64,000 nt of DNA from Cytobacillus oceanisediminis 2691 (lineage in GTDB: Bacteria > Bacillota > Bacilli > Bacillales > Cytobacillaceae), in NCBI RefSeq assembly GCF_000294775.2, contig NZ_CP015506.1:1835501-1899500 (forward strand). Reading direction: 5' to 3'. A program made the translations under genes and the position numbers. Shown here in pieces: positions 1 to 9,776 of the stretch (its first letter is position 1; each line of letters starts with the position of its first letter). A model generated the notes under the pieces. It had not been told where the DNA came from and searched no databases. It was given only the letters and a program-made list of their open reading frames with translations.

Positions 1-616
1 CATGGAGTTATTTTATCAGGAGGGTCCTTCCATCGTTCACGAACTAAAAGAACAAGGGCATGAGATCTTCCTTGATCTCAAGCTTCATGATATTCCTAAT
101 ACTGTTAAAAGTGCAATGAAGAGGCTTGCCGGGCTTGGCTGCGATATGGTTAATGTCCATGCCGCAGGAGGAAAAGCCATGATGGAAGCAGCACGTGAAG
201 GACTTGAAGCCGGAAGTTCAGGGAAAAGGCCATCTTGTATTGCTGTGACGCAGCTGACAAGCACATCCGAACAGCAAATGAAATCAGAGCAGTTAATTCC
301 TGCTTCATTAAACGAATCTGTTCTTCATTATGCCAAGCTTGCCAAAGAAGCAGGACTTGATGGGGTAGTATGTTCAAGTCTTGAGGCAAGGGAGATAAGT
401 TCGCGAATAGGATCTTCCTTTTTGACTGTAACACCGGGAATACGACTGTTATCTGACGACTCCGGAGATCAGAAAAGAGTGGCAACACCTGAATTCGCCA
501 GAAAGGAAGGGGCTTCCGCAATTGTAGTAGGCCGATCGATTACAAGAGCGGAAAATCCATTTGAAAAATATATTCAATGCAAGCAATCTTGGGAGGGCGT
601 TCTAAATGAAGCGTAA
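1..616 (+). CDS. pyrF: Orotidine 5'-phosphate decarboxylase, 5'-truncated by the window edge
   Basis: This enzyme decarboxylates OMP to UMP, the last step of de novo pyrimidine synthesis in the cytosol. About 204 codons are visible, while the family is near 239 in Bacillus. The first methionine in the window corresponds to an internal Met just before ELFYQEG, so the real start lies upstream. The catalytic DLKLHD motif (D, K and D) is at visible residues 25-30. The segment VTPGIR and the phosphate-binding stretch VVGRSIT near the C-terminus are also present. It overlaps pyrE by 11 nt, as expected at the end of the pyr operon. Its promoter and any PyrR attenuators lie outside the window. Confidence 0.97.
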   Translation, partial: MELFYQEGPSIVHELKEQGHEIFLDLKLHDIPNTVKSAMKRLAGLGCDMVNVHAAGGKAMMEAAREGLEAGSSGKRPSCIAVTQLTSTSEQQMKSEQLIPASLNESVLHYAKLAKEAGLDGVVCSSLEAREISSRIGSSFLTVTPGIRLLSDDSGDQKRVATPEFARKEGASAIVVGRSITRAENPFEKYIQCKQSWEGVLNEA

Positions 617-1238
617 AATAGCAGAAAAATTATTAGATATAAAAGCAGTTGCATTAAACCCAAACGATCCATTTATATGGTCTTCAGGATTGCGTGCTCC
701 AATCTATTGCGATAACCGTCTTACATTGTCATACCCTGAAGTTAGAAAAGAAATAGCTGCTGGCCTTAAATCAATCATTCTGGACAAATTTCCTGAAGCA
801 GAACTAATTGCAGGTACAGCAACAGCAGGCATTCCGCATGCTGCCTGGGTAAGTGACATTATGGAACTGCCTATGTGCTATGTCCGCTCAAAGGCTAAGG
901 GCCATGGGAAAGGCAAGCAAATTGAAGGAAAAGCTGACAAAGGCCAGAAGGTTGTTGTTGTTGAAGATCTGATTTCAACAGGAGGAAGTGCTATCACTGC
1001 TGTCAAGGCTTTAAGAGAAGCGGGCTGTGAAGTGCTGGGTGTTGCAGCTATCTTTACATACCAGCTGGAAAAAGGAAAGGAAATGCTGGACAAAGAGAAA
1101 ATTGAAGCATATACCCTGACCGATATTGAAGCTCTGACAGAAGTAGCCGTTGAAAATGGCTATATTCAGGAAAAGGATATGAAGAAGCTGGTAGAATGGC
1201 GAAAAGATCCTGCAGAGTGGGGAAAAGTAACACAATAA
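606..1238 (+). CDS. pyrE: Orotate phosphoribosyltransferase
   Basis: This enzyme transfers the phosphoribosyl group of PRPP to orotate to give OMP, the substrate of PyrF. The product is 210 aa, the normal length. The PRPP-binding motif [14 protein letters not shown] is at residues 117-130, and a basic flexible loop ([11 protein letters not shown]) precedes it. The ATG at 606 follows GGGAGG at 591-596 with good spacing and overlaps the end of pyrF, so the two are translationally coupled. It is the last gene of the pyr operon and is followed 14 nt later by a terminator. In B. subtilis sulfate-assimilation (cys) and yln genes follow pyrE; here rqcH comes next on the other strand. Confidence 0.98.
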   Translation: MKRKIAEKLLDIKAVALNPNDPFIWSSGLRAPIYCDNRLTLSYPEVRKEIAAGLKSIILDKFPEAELIAGTATAGIPHAAWVSDIMELPMCYVRSKAKGHGKGKQIEGKADKGQKVVVVEDLISTGGSAITAVKALREAGCEVLGVAAIFTYQLEKGKEMLDKEKIEAYTLTDIEALTEVAVENGYIQEKDMKKLVEWRKDPAEWGKVTQ

Positions 1239-1251
1239 AGCAGTTTTTGAT

Positions 1252-1290
1252 AAATGAAAAAGCAAGCATCTGAGCTTGCTTTTTTCATTT
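1252..1290. terminator. Bidirectional rho-independent terminator between pyrE and rqcH
   Basis: The inverted repeat AGCAAGC / GCTTGCT is flanked by an A-run on the left and a T-run on the right, so it can end transcription of pyrE on the + strand and rqcH on the - strand. The two genes converge here with only 54 nt between their stop codons. Confidence 0.85.
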
Positions 1291-1292
1291 AT

Positions 1293-3008
1293 TTACAGAC
1301 TTTGCTTTAATGACAGCACCGTTTCTTCATCAGGCGTAACGTAAACTGTCTGCTGATGGTCATATATGACAAATCCAGGTTTCGCTCCACTTGGTTTTTT
1401 AACATGCCGGACTTGGGTGAAGTCAACTGGTACTGAACTGGAATTACGGGCTTTGCTGAAGTATGCTGCGAGAGATGCAGCTTCAAGAATTGTATTTTCT
1501 GCCGGTTCCTTGCTTCGGATAACCACATGTGAACCAGGGATATCCTTTGTATGCAGCCAGATCTCATCCCTTGCGGCCAACTTGTTCGTTAAATAATCAT
1601 TCTGCTTGTTGTTTTTTCCAACCAATATTTCGGTTCCGTCTGTGGAAGTATAGCGGTCAAGAACAGGCTTAAGGCTCTGCTGTTTTTTATTGCCCCGTCT
1701 TTGCCTTTCTCTAATATAACCGCCTTCAACAAGCTCTTCTCTAATTTCGGCAATGTCTCTTGTTGATGCAGTTTCTACTTGCTGCAGAAGAGAATCGAAG
1801 TATGACGCTTCCTCTTCCGCCTTCTTAATTTGCTCTTTTACGGCAATTACTGCATTTTTTGCTTTTTGGTATTTTGTAAAATATTTTTGTGCATTCTCTG
1901 AAGGAGTCTTCTGTGGATCCAGCGGAATGATAACCGCTCCGCCATTTTCATCGTAATAATTGATGACTTCCGCTTCCTTCATCCCTTTTTGGATCGCATA
2001 AATATTGGCTGTGATTAATTCTCCATATAATTGATGTTTATCGGCATTTTCTGCTTCATGGAGGGTTCTTTTTAGCTTTTCAATTTTTTTCTCATTCTTT
2101 TCTTTCTCATTTACTATAAATCGTTCAAGGTCATTGGATTGCTGTTTGACCCGGTCTCTTTCCGCTTTTCCAAAATAAAAGCGGTCCAGCATTTCGCTCA
2201 AGGAATTAAATTCCCTGCTTTCCCCTTTTATATGCTGGAGAGGCAATAAATAAAAGCTTTCCTTTTGTTCACCTGCTGTAATGGCTGGCCTTATGGAATG
2301 GTCCTTTAGGGAGCCTATTAATTGCTGGAAGCTGTTTGGAACAGTTGTTCTGTTTATAAGACCAGCTTGGTGTATGACTTCTTTTGCAAAAAGCGGTGAA
2401 ATTCCAGCGAAGCTCGCTACGAGCTGTTTATCCACTTTCCCGCTGTTAAAGTCGATCTTACGAAGTATATCGTCTTTGTCTGCTTCGAAAGGATTCATTT
2501 TATCCTGGGACGGAGGGAGAATATACTCCTGTCCAGGCAAAATCGCACGATGGCTATTAACTGCATAAGATACATGTTTGACGCTATCTAGAATAATATT
2601 GCGGGATTTATCCACCAATGTAATATTACTGTGTCTGCCCATTATCTCAACAATCAGCTGTTTATAGGATGTATCACCAATCTCATTCCTGCCTTTAACT
2701 TCAAACACGATTATACGGTCAAGCCCGATTTGATGGACATCTTCAAGTATGTATCCTTCCAGATGCTTTCTTAAAAGCATGCAGAACATCGGAGGCTCTG
2801 ATGGATTTTCATGTGCTTCATTGGTAAGCTGGACTCTCGCATAGCTTGGATGGGCTGACAGCAAGAGCCTGTGATTCCTCCCATTTGCCCGCACAACTAA
2901 AATAATTTCATTCTTATAAGGCTGCTGAATCTTATTGATTCTGCCGCCCTTTAAAGTATCTATAAGCTCTTTCGTCATTGCTCTTGTAAACAAACCATCA
3001 AATGACAT
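1293..3008 (-). CDS. rqcH: Ribosome quality control factor RqcH (NEMF/Rqc2/NFACT family, YloA)
   Basis: RqcH binds stalled 50S subunits carrying peptidyl-tRNA and recruits tRNA-Ala to add C-terminal alanine tails that mark the nascent chain for degradation. The product is 571 aa, against about 572 for B. subtilis YloA. It has an N-terminal NFACT-N domain with the conserved D97-R98 pair needed for tRNA recruitment, a helix-hairpin-helix segment, a charged coiled coil (about residues 275-420) and a C-terminal NFACT-R domain with the [17 protein letters not shown] stretch. Older annotations call it a fibronectin-binding protein (FbpA). The start has a GAGGATG ribosome-binding site. It is a single gene on the reverse strand. 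Confidence 0.96.
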   Translation of the reverse strand: MSFDGLFTRAMTKELIDTLKGGRINKIQQPYKNEIILVVRANGRNHRLLLSAHPSYARVQLTNEAHENPSEPPMFCMLLRKHLEGYILEDVHQIGLDRIIVFEVKGRNEIGDTSYKQLIVEIMGRHSNITLVDKSRNIILDSVKHVSYAVNSHRAILPGQEYILPPSQDKMNPFEADKDDILRKIDFNSGKVDKQLVASFAGISPLFAKEVIHQAGLINRTTVPNSFQQLIGSLKDHSIRPAITAGEQKESFYLLPLQHIKGESREFNSLSEMLDRFYFGKAERDRVKQQSNDLERFIVNEKEKNEKKIEKLKRTLHEAENADKHQLYGELITANIYAIQKGMKEAEVINYYDENGGAVIIPLDPQKTPSENAQKYFTKYQKAKNAVIAVKEQIKKAEEEASYFDSLLQQVETASTRDIAEIREELVEGGYIRERQRRGNKKQQSLKPVLDRYTSTDGTEILVGKNNKQNDYLTNKLAARDEIWLHTKDIPGSHVVIRSKEPAENTILEAASLAAYFSKARNSSSVPVDFTQVRHVKKPSGAKPGFVIYDHQQTVYVTPDEETVLSLKQSL

Positions 3009-3129
3009 ATTGGAACATCCTCTTCTATTATTAATAACAGCCTATCACTTGCTGCAGATATACATTATTCTTTCATTTAAATAATAAAAATCAAGTTTTA
3101 AGACTTGGCTTAATGTCTTCGCTAGGGGG

Positions 3130-3241
3130 TTCCGCTTTTCTATAATATCAGAATATATATCTTCGTACTTCGATAACTGTCTGGCGCAAGCAGCCTACCC
3201 CCTCGAGATACCGGGGGTGGGCAAGGCGCTTCCGCTTTTCT
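3130..3241. repeat. Intergenic repeat-like element bounded by direct repeats, between rqcH and yloB
   Basis: The 459-nt gap between rqcH and yloB (3009-3467) holds no convincing gene. Within it the word TTCCGCTTTTCT occurs at 3130-3141 and again at 3230-3241. Between the copies is a GC-rich core with a short hairpin, ACCCCC (3197-3202) pairing with GGGGGT (3213-3218). I remember very similar elements, with a CGATAACTGTCT start and a GCTTCCGCTTTT end, between genes of many bacilli, so this is probably one copy of a dispersed family. Its function is unknown. Nothing else is evident in the remainder of the gap. Confidence 0.5.
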
Positions 3242-3467
3242 TTTTAATAATAGCATTTTTTTGGACAGGGCTGAATATGCTTTCTTTAGAGTGAGATTGG
3301 ACAACTCTGCTTCACTTGATTGACCAGAAGAAGCAGGACGGTCTGCCATCTGGCGGATTCACTTAAAGTCTGGCTGTGAGTGCTGATGAATTTCTTTACT
3401 ATTGTATCCCTTCTCCATGCAGCTCATGGCTTTTCTCAAACCACAAAGGAGGAAGTGTGATGTCCGG

Positions 3468-6146
3468 ATGAAGTTCCATGAAATGAATGAAAGGGAGGTT
3501 GAGCAAGCCTTAAATACAGATATTAAGGCGGGCTTAACAGAGGATGATGTAAAAAAACGGCATAAACAATATGGTTATAATGAGTTGAAAGAGGGAGAAA
3601 AGCAGTCAGCTTTACTCTTATTTTTTAGTCAATTTAAAGATTTCATGGTTCTTGTCCTGTTAGCAGCAACCTTAATATCAGGGCTGCTTGGTGAATATAT
3701 TGATGCAATTGCCATTATTGCAATTGTAGTCATAAATGGCTTTTTGGGTTTCTTTCAGGAGAGAAAAGCGGAAAAGTCTTTGCACGCACTTAAGGAATTA
3801 TCAGCTCCTCAAGTTATTGCATTGCGTGATGGACAATGGAAGAAGATCCCTTCCAAAGAAGTGGTGGCAGGGGACCTATTGAAATTTGCGACAGGTGACA
3901 GAATTGGAGCAGATATGAGAATCGTAGAGTCCAATAGCCTGGAAATTGAGGAATCCGCTTTGACTGGAGAATCTCTTCCTGTCCAAAAAAGGACCGGTTC
4001 CTTGAAAACTGCTAATCTGGCTATTGGAGATATGGAGAACATGGCTTTTATGGGGACTATGGTAACCCGTGGCAATGGACTGGGCGTAGTTGTCGGAACA
4101 GGGATGAATACTGCCATGGGGCAGATTGCTGATCTTCTGCAGAATGCTGAAACAATGACGACTCCGCTTCAGAGAAGATTGGAACAGCTGGGCAAAATCC
4201 TCATTACGGCAGCGATTTTACTGACTGTCCTTGTTGTTGTGGCTGGTGTGGTGCAGGGGCAGGAATTATATACAATGTTCCTTGCCGGTGTTTCCTTGGC
4301 AGTAGCAGCCATTCCAGAAGGGCTCCCGGCCATCGTGACGGTAGCTCTGTCGCTTGGGGTACAAAGAATGATAAGAAAAAAAGCAATCGTCCGGAAGCTT
4401 CCAGCGGTTGAAACACTGGGCTGTGCATCTGTGATATGTTCAGACAAAACTGGCACTATGACTCAAAACAAAATGACAGTTACGCATCTCTGGAGCGGCG
4501 GGAAAGAGTGGAGAGTAGATGGTATCGGCTATGAGCCGCAAGGCCATTTTTATAGAAATGAGAATCAAATTGAACCGAAAAGTGATAAAGCACTCCAGCA
4601 AATGCTGATGTTTGGCATGTTATGCAACCATGCTGAAATACAGCAGAAAAATAATGAGTTTGTGATTGATGGAGATCCGACAGAAGGGGCTCTGCTAGTA
4701 GCGGCCATGAAGGCGGGCTATAACAGGAGCAGTCTGTTAAACCAATTCCAGATTATCAATGAGTTTCCGTTTGACTCAGCCCGAAAAATGATGAGTGTTG
4801 TGGTAAAGGATCATAACGGAAGGCAATTTATAGTAACCAAAGGAGCACCCGATGTATTAGTCGGAAAGAGTGAATCGGTTCTTTGGGAGGGGAAGCGTCA
4901 GATTCTTTCGAGGGAGCTCACAGGTGAAATTCAGGGAGCGATAGAAGATCTAGCTTCTCAAGCCTTGAGAACGATAGCGATTGGCTTTAAGGAAATCCCC
5001 TCAAAAAATGTCATTCTTGATGAGAAAGAGGCGGAGAAGGGATTAACATTTATCGGGCTGCAGGGGATGATTGATCCGCCAAGGCCTGAGGTAAGGGAAG
5101 CAGTCAAGGAATGCAAGGAAGCAGGAATTAAAACGATCATGATTACAGGAGATCATGTGATTACTGCACAGGCAATTGCCAAGCAGTTAGGCATTTTAAC
5201 ACAAGGCTCTAAAGTCCTTCAGGGCAAAGACCTGGCAGAGATGGCGGTTGAAGATCTTGAAGATGTGGTTGAGGATGTCGCAGTATTTGCCAGAGTATCA
5301 CCTGAGCATAAATTGAAAATTGTAAAGGCTCTCCAGAACAGAGGCCATATTGTTGCCATGACAGGGGATGGTGTCAATGATGCCCCGGCCATTAAAGCAG
5401 CAGATATCGGAATATCGATGGGCATAACAGGGACCGATGTTGCCAAAGAGGCCTCCGCTCTGGTACTGCTCGATGACAATTTTGCTACCATAAAAGCCGC
5501 GATAAAAGAAGGAAGAAATATTTACGAGAATATTCGAAAGTTTATCAGATATCTGCTTGCATCCAATGTTGGTGAAATTCTGGTTATGCTGTTTGCTATG
5601 CTTCTTGCCCTTCCGCTGCCCTTAGTGCCAATCCAGATTCTCTGGGTGAACCTTGTAACGGATGGACTTCCTGCAATGGCTCTTGGCCTTGACCAGCCAG
5701 AGGAAAATGTGATGAAGCGGAAGCCGAGGAGTCCAAAGGAAGGTGTATTTTCAAGAGGGCTTGGCTGGAAAGTAGTTTCCAGAGGTTTTTTAATTGGCCT
5801 TGTGACATTGCTGGCGTTCATTTTTGCCTATAGGGCAAATCCGGAACATCTTGCGTATGCACAGACAGTAGCATTTGCTACATTGGTAATGGCACAGCTG
5901 ATTCATGTATTTGATTGCCGCAGTGAAAAATCTGTATTCTCGAGAAATCCTTTCGGCAATAAATATTTAGTCTGGGCAGTCATCTCGTCCCTTGCTTTAG
6001 TGCTGGTTGTCATATACTATCCGCCGCTTCAGCCAATTTTTCACACCGTCCCAATTGAATTGCGCGACTGGTTTATGATCACAGGACTCTCAGCCGTACC
6101 AACATTTTTACTGGCAGGCACATTTTTGGCAAGAAAAACAAAATGA
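3468..6146 (+). CDS. yloB: Calcium-transporting P-type ATPase (SERCA-like, type IIA)
   Basis: This membrane pump exports Ca2+ with energy from ATP. From the ATG at 3468 it is 892 aa, against 890 for B. subtilis YloB, with the same MKFHEM start. It shows the actuator motif TGES (about residue 166), the PEGLPAIV transmembrane segment, the phosphorylation site DKTGT with Asp at about 326, and the hinge motif GDGVNDAPA (about 632-640). Hydrophobic helices follow the standard ten-helix plan. An in-frame Met at 3402 lies upstream, but the ribosome-binding site AAAGGAGG (3445-3452) and the family alignment favour 3468, although the 15-nt spacing is long. In B. subtilis this pump has been linked to calcium handling and spore properties. 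Confidence 0.95.
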   Translation: MKFHEMNEREVEQALNTDIKAGLTEDDVKKRHKQYGYNELKEGEKQSALLLFFSQFKDFMVLVLLAATLISGLLGEYIDAIAIIAIVVINGFLGFFQERKAEKSLHALKELSAPQVIALRDGQWKKIPSKEVVAGDLLKFATGDRIGADMRIVESNSLEIEESALTGESLPVQKRTGSLKTANLAIGDMENMAFMGTMVTRGNGLGVVVGTGMNTAMGQIADLLQNAETMTTPLQRRLEQLGKILITAAILLTVLVVVAGVVQGQELYTMFLAGVSLAVAAIPEGLPAIVTVALSLGVQRMIRKKAIVRKLPAVETLGCASVICSDKTGTMTQNKMTVTHLWSGGKEWRVDGIGYEPQGHFYRNENQIEPKSDKALQQMLMFGMLCNHAEIQQKNNEFVIDGDPTEGALLVAAMKAGYNRSSLLNQFQIINEFPFDSARKMMSVVVKDHNGRQFIVTKGAPDVLVGKSESVLWEGKRQILSRELTGEIQGAIEDLASQALRTIAIGFKEIPSKNVILDEKEAEKGLTFIGLQGMIDPPRPEVREAVKECKEAGIKTIMITGDHVITAQAIAKQLGILTQGSKVLQGKDLAEMAVEDLEDVVEDVAVFARVSPEHKLKIVKALQNRGHIVAMTGDGVNDAPAIKAADIGISMGITGTDVAKEASALVLLDDNFATIKAAIKEGRNIYENIRKFIRYLLASNVGEILVMLFAMLLALPLPLVPIQILWVNLVTDGLPAMALGLDQPEENVMKRKPRSPKEGVFSRGLGWKVVSRGFLIGLVTLLAFIFAYRANPEHLAYAQTVAFATLVMAQLIHVFDCRSEKSVFSRNPFGNKYLVWAVISSLALVLVVIYYPPLQPIFHTVPIELRDWFMITGLSAVPTFLLAGTFLARKTK

Positions 6147-6164
6147 AATATGTTATAATCCTTT

Positions 6165-6200
6165 AGGTAGTAGAGAAGAACTCTATTACCTTTCTTTTTT
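6165..6200 (+). terminator. Rho-independent terminator after yloB
   Basis: AGGTAGTAGAG pairs with CTCTATTACCT (one G-T wobble) around a short loop and is followed by TTCTTTTTT. It ends the yloB transcript and separates it from the yloC operon. Confidence 0.75.
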
Positions 6201-6324
6201 GCGCAAACATATAAATCTACATCATTACTTGATTTTTATACATAACTGCACAGGCATCATGCCGCTAACTGAAAGTAATAGTGCTTTTTATAAGCTGTGC
6301 TTTTCCCAAAAGGAAGTGTGAGAA

Positions 6325-7197
6325 ATGGCAGTAAGCATGACTGGTTATGGCAGAAGCAAGAAAGAATCCGGGCAATGTTCCATTACGGTTGAAATAAAGA
6401 CTGTAAACCATCGTTTTTCCGAGTTTCAGATCAGAATGCCCAGACAGCTGATGCATATCGAAGACAAGATTAAGAAAAAGCTTAACGGGCATATCAAAAG
6501 AGGCAGAATCGAGGTTTATATCACCATTGACGGCGATGGCCTGTCCAGCAGGAAAGTTAATGTTGATTGGGAACTATTGGATGAATATTATCAATACATA
6601 ACTGCAATTCAAACAAAGTACCAAATCTCAACGGATCTATCCATCGGGAATATCATACGGGAAGAACTGATTGGTATAGAAGAAAAGGAGTCCGGCAATG
6701 AAGAATTGAGCCAGCTGGTCCTTTCTGCTGCTGAAGAAGCATGCCTGCAGTTAACTGAGATGAGGAGGCTTGAGGGGGATGAGCTGGAAAAAGATCTACG
6801 AAGCCATCTTAGTCTTTTAAGCAGCAGGGTCCTCAAGCTGAGAGAGTACACTCCAAAGGTCGTGCAGCTTTACCGGGAGAGATTGGAAAAGCGTATGAGA
6901 GAATTTCTTGATGGCCAGGTGGAAGAACCGAGAATTTTAACAGAGGTAGCGATGTTCGCTGATAAAGCGGATATCAGTGAAGAACTGACAAGACTTCAAA
7001 GTCATATTAGCCAATTTGAAAAGACCCTTCAGCTTTCAGAACCGGCTGGAAGAAAACTTGACTTTATTCTGCAGGAAATGAACCGGGAGGCCAATACAAT
7101 CGGCTCCAAGGCAAACAGTGCTGAGATAGCTGCCGAAGTGGTTGAAATAAAGAGTTTACTGGAAAAAATGAAGGAACAAGTTCAAAATATTGAATAG
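6325..7197 (+). CDS. yloC: YicC-family endoribonuclease-like protein
   Basis: The 290-aa product belongs to the YicC family (YicC-like N-terminal domain plus DUF1732). It opens with the conserved MTGYGRS motif. The C-terminal half contains the family hallmark E-M-N-R-E-A-N-T-I-G-S-K at about residues 252-263. E. coli YicC and B. subtilis YloC have been described as endoribonucleases affecting small-RNA decay, so a cytosolic RNA-turnover role is likely here, but this is family knowledge. A GGAAGTG ribosome-binding site precedes the ATG. It heads a run with remA, gmk and rpoZ. Confidence 0.93.
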   Translation: MAVSMTGYGRSKKESGQCSITVEIKTVNHRFSEFQIRMPRQLMHIEDKIKKKLNGHIKRGRIEVYITIDGDGLSSRKVNVDWELLDEYYQYITAIQTKYQISTDLSIGNIIREELIGIEEKESGNEELSQLVLSAAEEACLQLTEMRRLEGDELEKDLRSHLSLLSSRVLKLREYTPKVVQLYRERLEKRMREFLDGQVEEPRILTEVAMFADKADISEELTRLQSHISQFEKTLQLSEPAGRKLDFILQEMNREANTIGSKANSAEIAAEVVEIKSLLEKMKEQVQNIE

Positions 7198-7257
7198 CAG
7201 TTGTTTAGATTCCGGCTCTGGGGGTCAAAATAAATAACTGATGATTGGAGGACCCAA

Positions 7258-7521
7258 ATGTCAATTAAACTGATCAATATCGGATTTGGCAATATTGTCT
7301 CTGCCAACCGGATAATATCAATAGTCAGTCCAGAATCTGCCCCGATTAAACGGATCATTCAGGACGCACGTGACCGGGGCTCTTTAATAGATGCTACATA
7401 TGGAAGGCGCACCCGGGCTGTTATCGTTATGGACAGTGACCATGTCATTTTGTCTGCGGTCCAGCCGGAAACTGTTGCGCACCGATTAAATGACCGTGAT
7501 GAAATTGTTGAGGAAGGGTAG
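7258..7521 (+). CDS. remA: Extracellular matrix regulatory protein RemA
   Basis: RemA is a small DNA-binding protein that in B. subtilis activates the biofilm matrix operons (eps, tapA) and osmoprotection genes. The 87-aa product is almost the same length as B. subtilis RemA (YlzA). It starts [12 protein letters not shown] and has the basic segment [11 protein letters not shown] at about residues 42-52. A GGAGG site lies just upstream of the ATG. It sits between yloC and gmk, as in B. subtilis, and ends 10 nt before gmk. Its conservation suggests regulated matrix production in this organism, though no matrix genes are in the window. Confidence 0.95.
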   Translation: MSIKLINIGFGNIVSANRIISIVSPESAPIKRIIQDARDRGSLIDATYGRRTRAVIVMDSDHVILSAVQPETVAHRLNDRDEIVEEG

Positions 7522-7531
7522 GATTTTATAA

Positions 7532-8146
<615 letters not shown>

Positions 8147-8148
8147 AT

Positions 8149-8370
8149 ATGCTTTATCCTTCTATTGATTCTCTAATGACAAAGATTGATTCCAAATATT
8201 CACTTGTTTCTGTTGCTGCCAAGCGTGCCCGTAAGCTTCAGCTTAATGCCAGACCACAGCTTGAGAGCTATAAATCACATAAAAATGTGGGAAAAGCACT
8301 TGAGGAAATCCATGCGGACCAGCTTCATTATCGGCTTGGTGAAAAGACTGCGAATGAATCATACGAGTAA
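8149..8370 (+). CDS. rpoZ: RNA polymerase omega subunit
   Basis: Omega stabilises the beta' subunit during RNA polymerase assembly. The product is 73 aa, slightly longer than the 67-aa B. subtilis protein. It begins [20 protein letters not shown] and carries the family segments AKRAR and [13 protein letters not shown]. It follows gmk directly and is followed within 10 nt by a strong terminator, so it ends the yloC-remA-gmk-rpoZ operon. Confidence 0.96.
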   Translation: MLYPSIDSLMTKIDSKYSLVSVAAKRARKLQLNARPQLESYKSHKNVGKALEEIHADQLHYRLGEKTANESYE

Positions 8371-8378
8371 AATCGCTG

Positions 8379-8409
8379 AATAACAACCTTTTAAAAGGTT
8401 GTTATTTTT
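8379..8409 (+). terminator. Rho-independent terminator after rpoZ
   Basis: A near-perfect inverted repeat, AATAACAACCTTTT with AAAAGGTTGTTATT, is followed by a T-rich tail. It lies immediately after the rpoZ stop codon. Confidence 0.85.
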
Positions 8410-8482
8410 GTTTAAAGGTTTTATTAGATGAAAATTCACTGCTCTTCTTGCATAATAAAACTATCATGAAAACTAAGCCATT

Positions 8483-8526
8483 AACGGCCAGTGCTGCTTA
8501 TAGAAATATTATAGCAGGCCGTTTTT
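8483..8526 (+). terminator. Second terminator-like hairpin in the coaBC leader
   Basis: AACGGCC pairs with GGCCGTT. The inner helix TGC-TATA / TATAGCA has small bulges, and the hairpin ends in TTTTT. It lies about 75 nt after the rpoZ terminator and about 40 nt before the coaBC ribosome-binding site (GGTGGGG). It could be a back-up terminator, a coaBC attenuator or the end of a short transcript starting between the two hairpins. The rest of the gap shows nothing clear. Confidence 0.5.
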
Positions 8527-8567
8527 CATAGAGATGAATTATTTTTTTAGATTGGTGGGGTCATATA

Positions 8568-9776
8568 ATGCTGACTGGAAAGAAGATATTATTATGTGTA
8601 ACCGGCGGAATTGCTGTTTATAAAGCTGCAGCCTTAACGAGCAAGCTTACTCAGGCTGGAGCGCAGGTGAAAGTTATCCTAAGTGAATCGGCTGCTAAGT
8701 TTGTAGCACCATTAACCTTTCAGGCTCTTTCAAGACATGATGTTTACACCGACACTTTCGATGAAAAAGATTCGAAAGTAATTGCTCATATCGACCTGGC
8801 TGATTGGGCCGATTTGATTCTAGTTGCTCCTGCTACAGCAAATGTAATCGGAAAGCTGGCCAATGGAATTGCAGACAATATGATCACAACAACCCTTTTG
8901 GCGGCCTCATCACCAATCTGGATTGCGCCTGCAATGAATGTACATATGTACAGCCATCCTGCTGTCCAGAAAAATATTGAAACCTTATATCGTTTTGGAT
9001 GCAGATTCATAGAGCCTTCAGAAGGGTATCTTGCATGCGGCTATGTTGGAAAAGGCAGGCTGGAAGAACCAGAGAAAATTATAGATACAATTGAAGAATT
9101 TTTTAAGCCTTCCAGATTGGAGCTATCTGGCCGGAAAGTGGTCATAACTGCCGGCCCAACAAGGGAAAAAATTGATCCTGTCCGTTATATTACAAACCAT
9201 TCTTCAGGTAAAATGGGCTATGCAATTGCGGAAGCAGCTGTATCTGCAGGAGCTGAAGTTGTATTGATATCCGGTCCGGTTACAATTAATGCTCCTGCTG
9301 GCTTAAAACTGATAAAGGTAGAATCTGCTGAGGAAATGTATCAAGCGGCAATAAGCGAATTTGATCATGCGGATGTTGTCATTAAGACCGCTGCAGTCTC
9401 CGATTATCGTCCAAAGGTGACTTCTGCGCAAAAAATGAAAAAACAGCCCGGGGATGAATTATTGGAACTTGAAAGAACAAAAGATATATTATTCGAATTG
9501 GGACAAAAAAAGAAGAAGCAAATCCTTATAGGGTTTGCGGCTGAAACTGAACAGGTTGATGAGTATGCACAGGGCAAGCTAAAGAGGAAAAATGCCGATC
9601 TGATCGTAGCCAATAATGTAACTGCAGAAGGAGCAGGCTTTGGAACAGACACCAATATTGTTACATTTTTTAAAAAAGATGGGTCTTCGGAAAAGCTTCC
9701 GCTTATGGCAAAAAAGGATGTTGCAGTAAAAATTCTTGAAGAAGCTGCGATCTTGCTAAAGGATGAGCATGAATGA
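8568..9776 (+). CDS. coaBC: Bifunctional phosphopantothenoylcysteine decarboxylase / phosphopantothenate-cysteine ligase
   Basis: CoaBC makes 4'-phosphopantetheine for coenzyme A in two steps. CoaB joins phosphopantothenate to cysteine with CTP and CoaC decarboxylates the product with FMN. The product is 402 aa. The N-terminal CoaC half has the flavoprotein start GKKILLCVTGGIA and the substrate motif PAMNVHMY at about residues 121-128. The C-terminal CoaB half has NHSSGKMGYA at about 210-219 and KTAAVSDYRP. It is first in a long operon and overlaps priA by 4 nt. Confidence 0.97.
   Translation: MLTGKKILLCVTGGIAVYKAAALTSKLTQAGAQVKVILSESAAKFVAPLTFQALSRHDVYTDTFDEKDSKVIAHIDLADWADLILVAPATANVIGKLANGIADNMITTTLLAASSPIWIAPAMNVHMYSHPAVQKNIETLYRFGCRFIEPSEGYLACGYVGKGRLEEPEKIIDTIEEFFKPSRLELSGRKVVITAGPTREKIDPVRYITNHSSGKMGYAIAEAAVSAGAEVVLISGPVTINAPAGLKLIKVESAEEMYQAAISEFDHADVVIKTAAVSDYRPKVTSAQKMKKQPGDELLELERTKDILFELGQKKKKQILIGFAAETEQVDEYAQGKLKRKNADLIVANNVTAEGAGFGTDTNIVTFFKKDGSSEKLPLMAKKDVAVKILEEAAILLKDEHE

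Noticed and set aside
2-4. ATG at position 2 as the real pyrF start
   Set aside because: Comparison with the family shows that about 35 residues, including the first barrel strand, lie upstream of this methionine.
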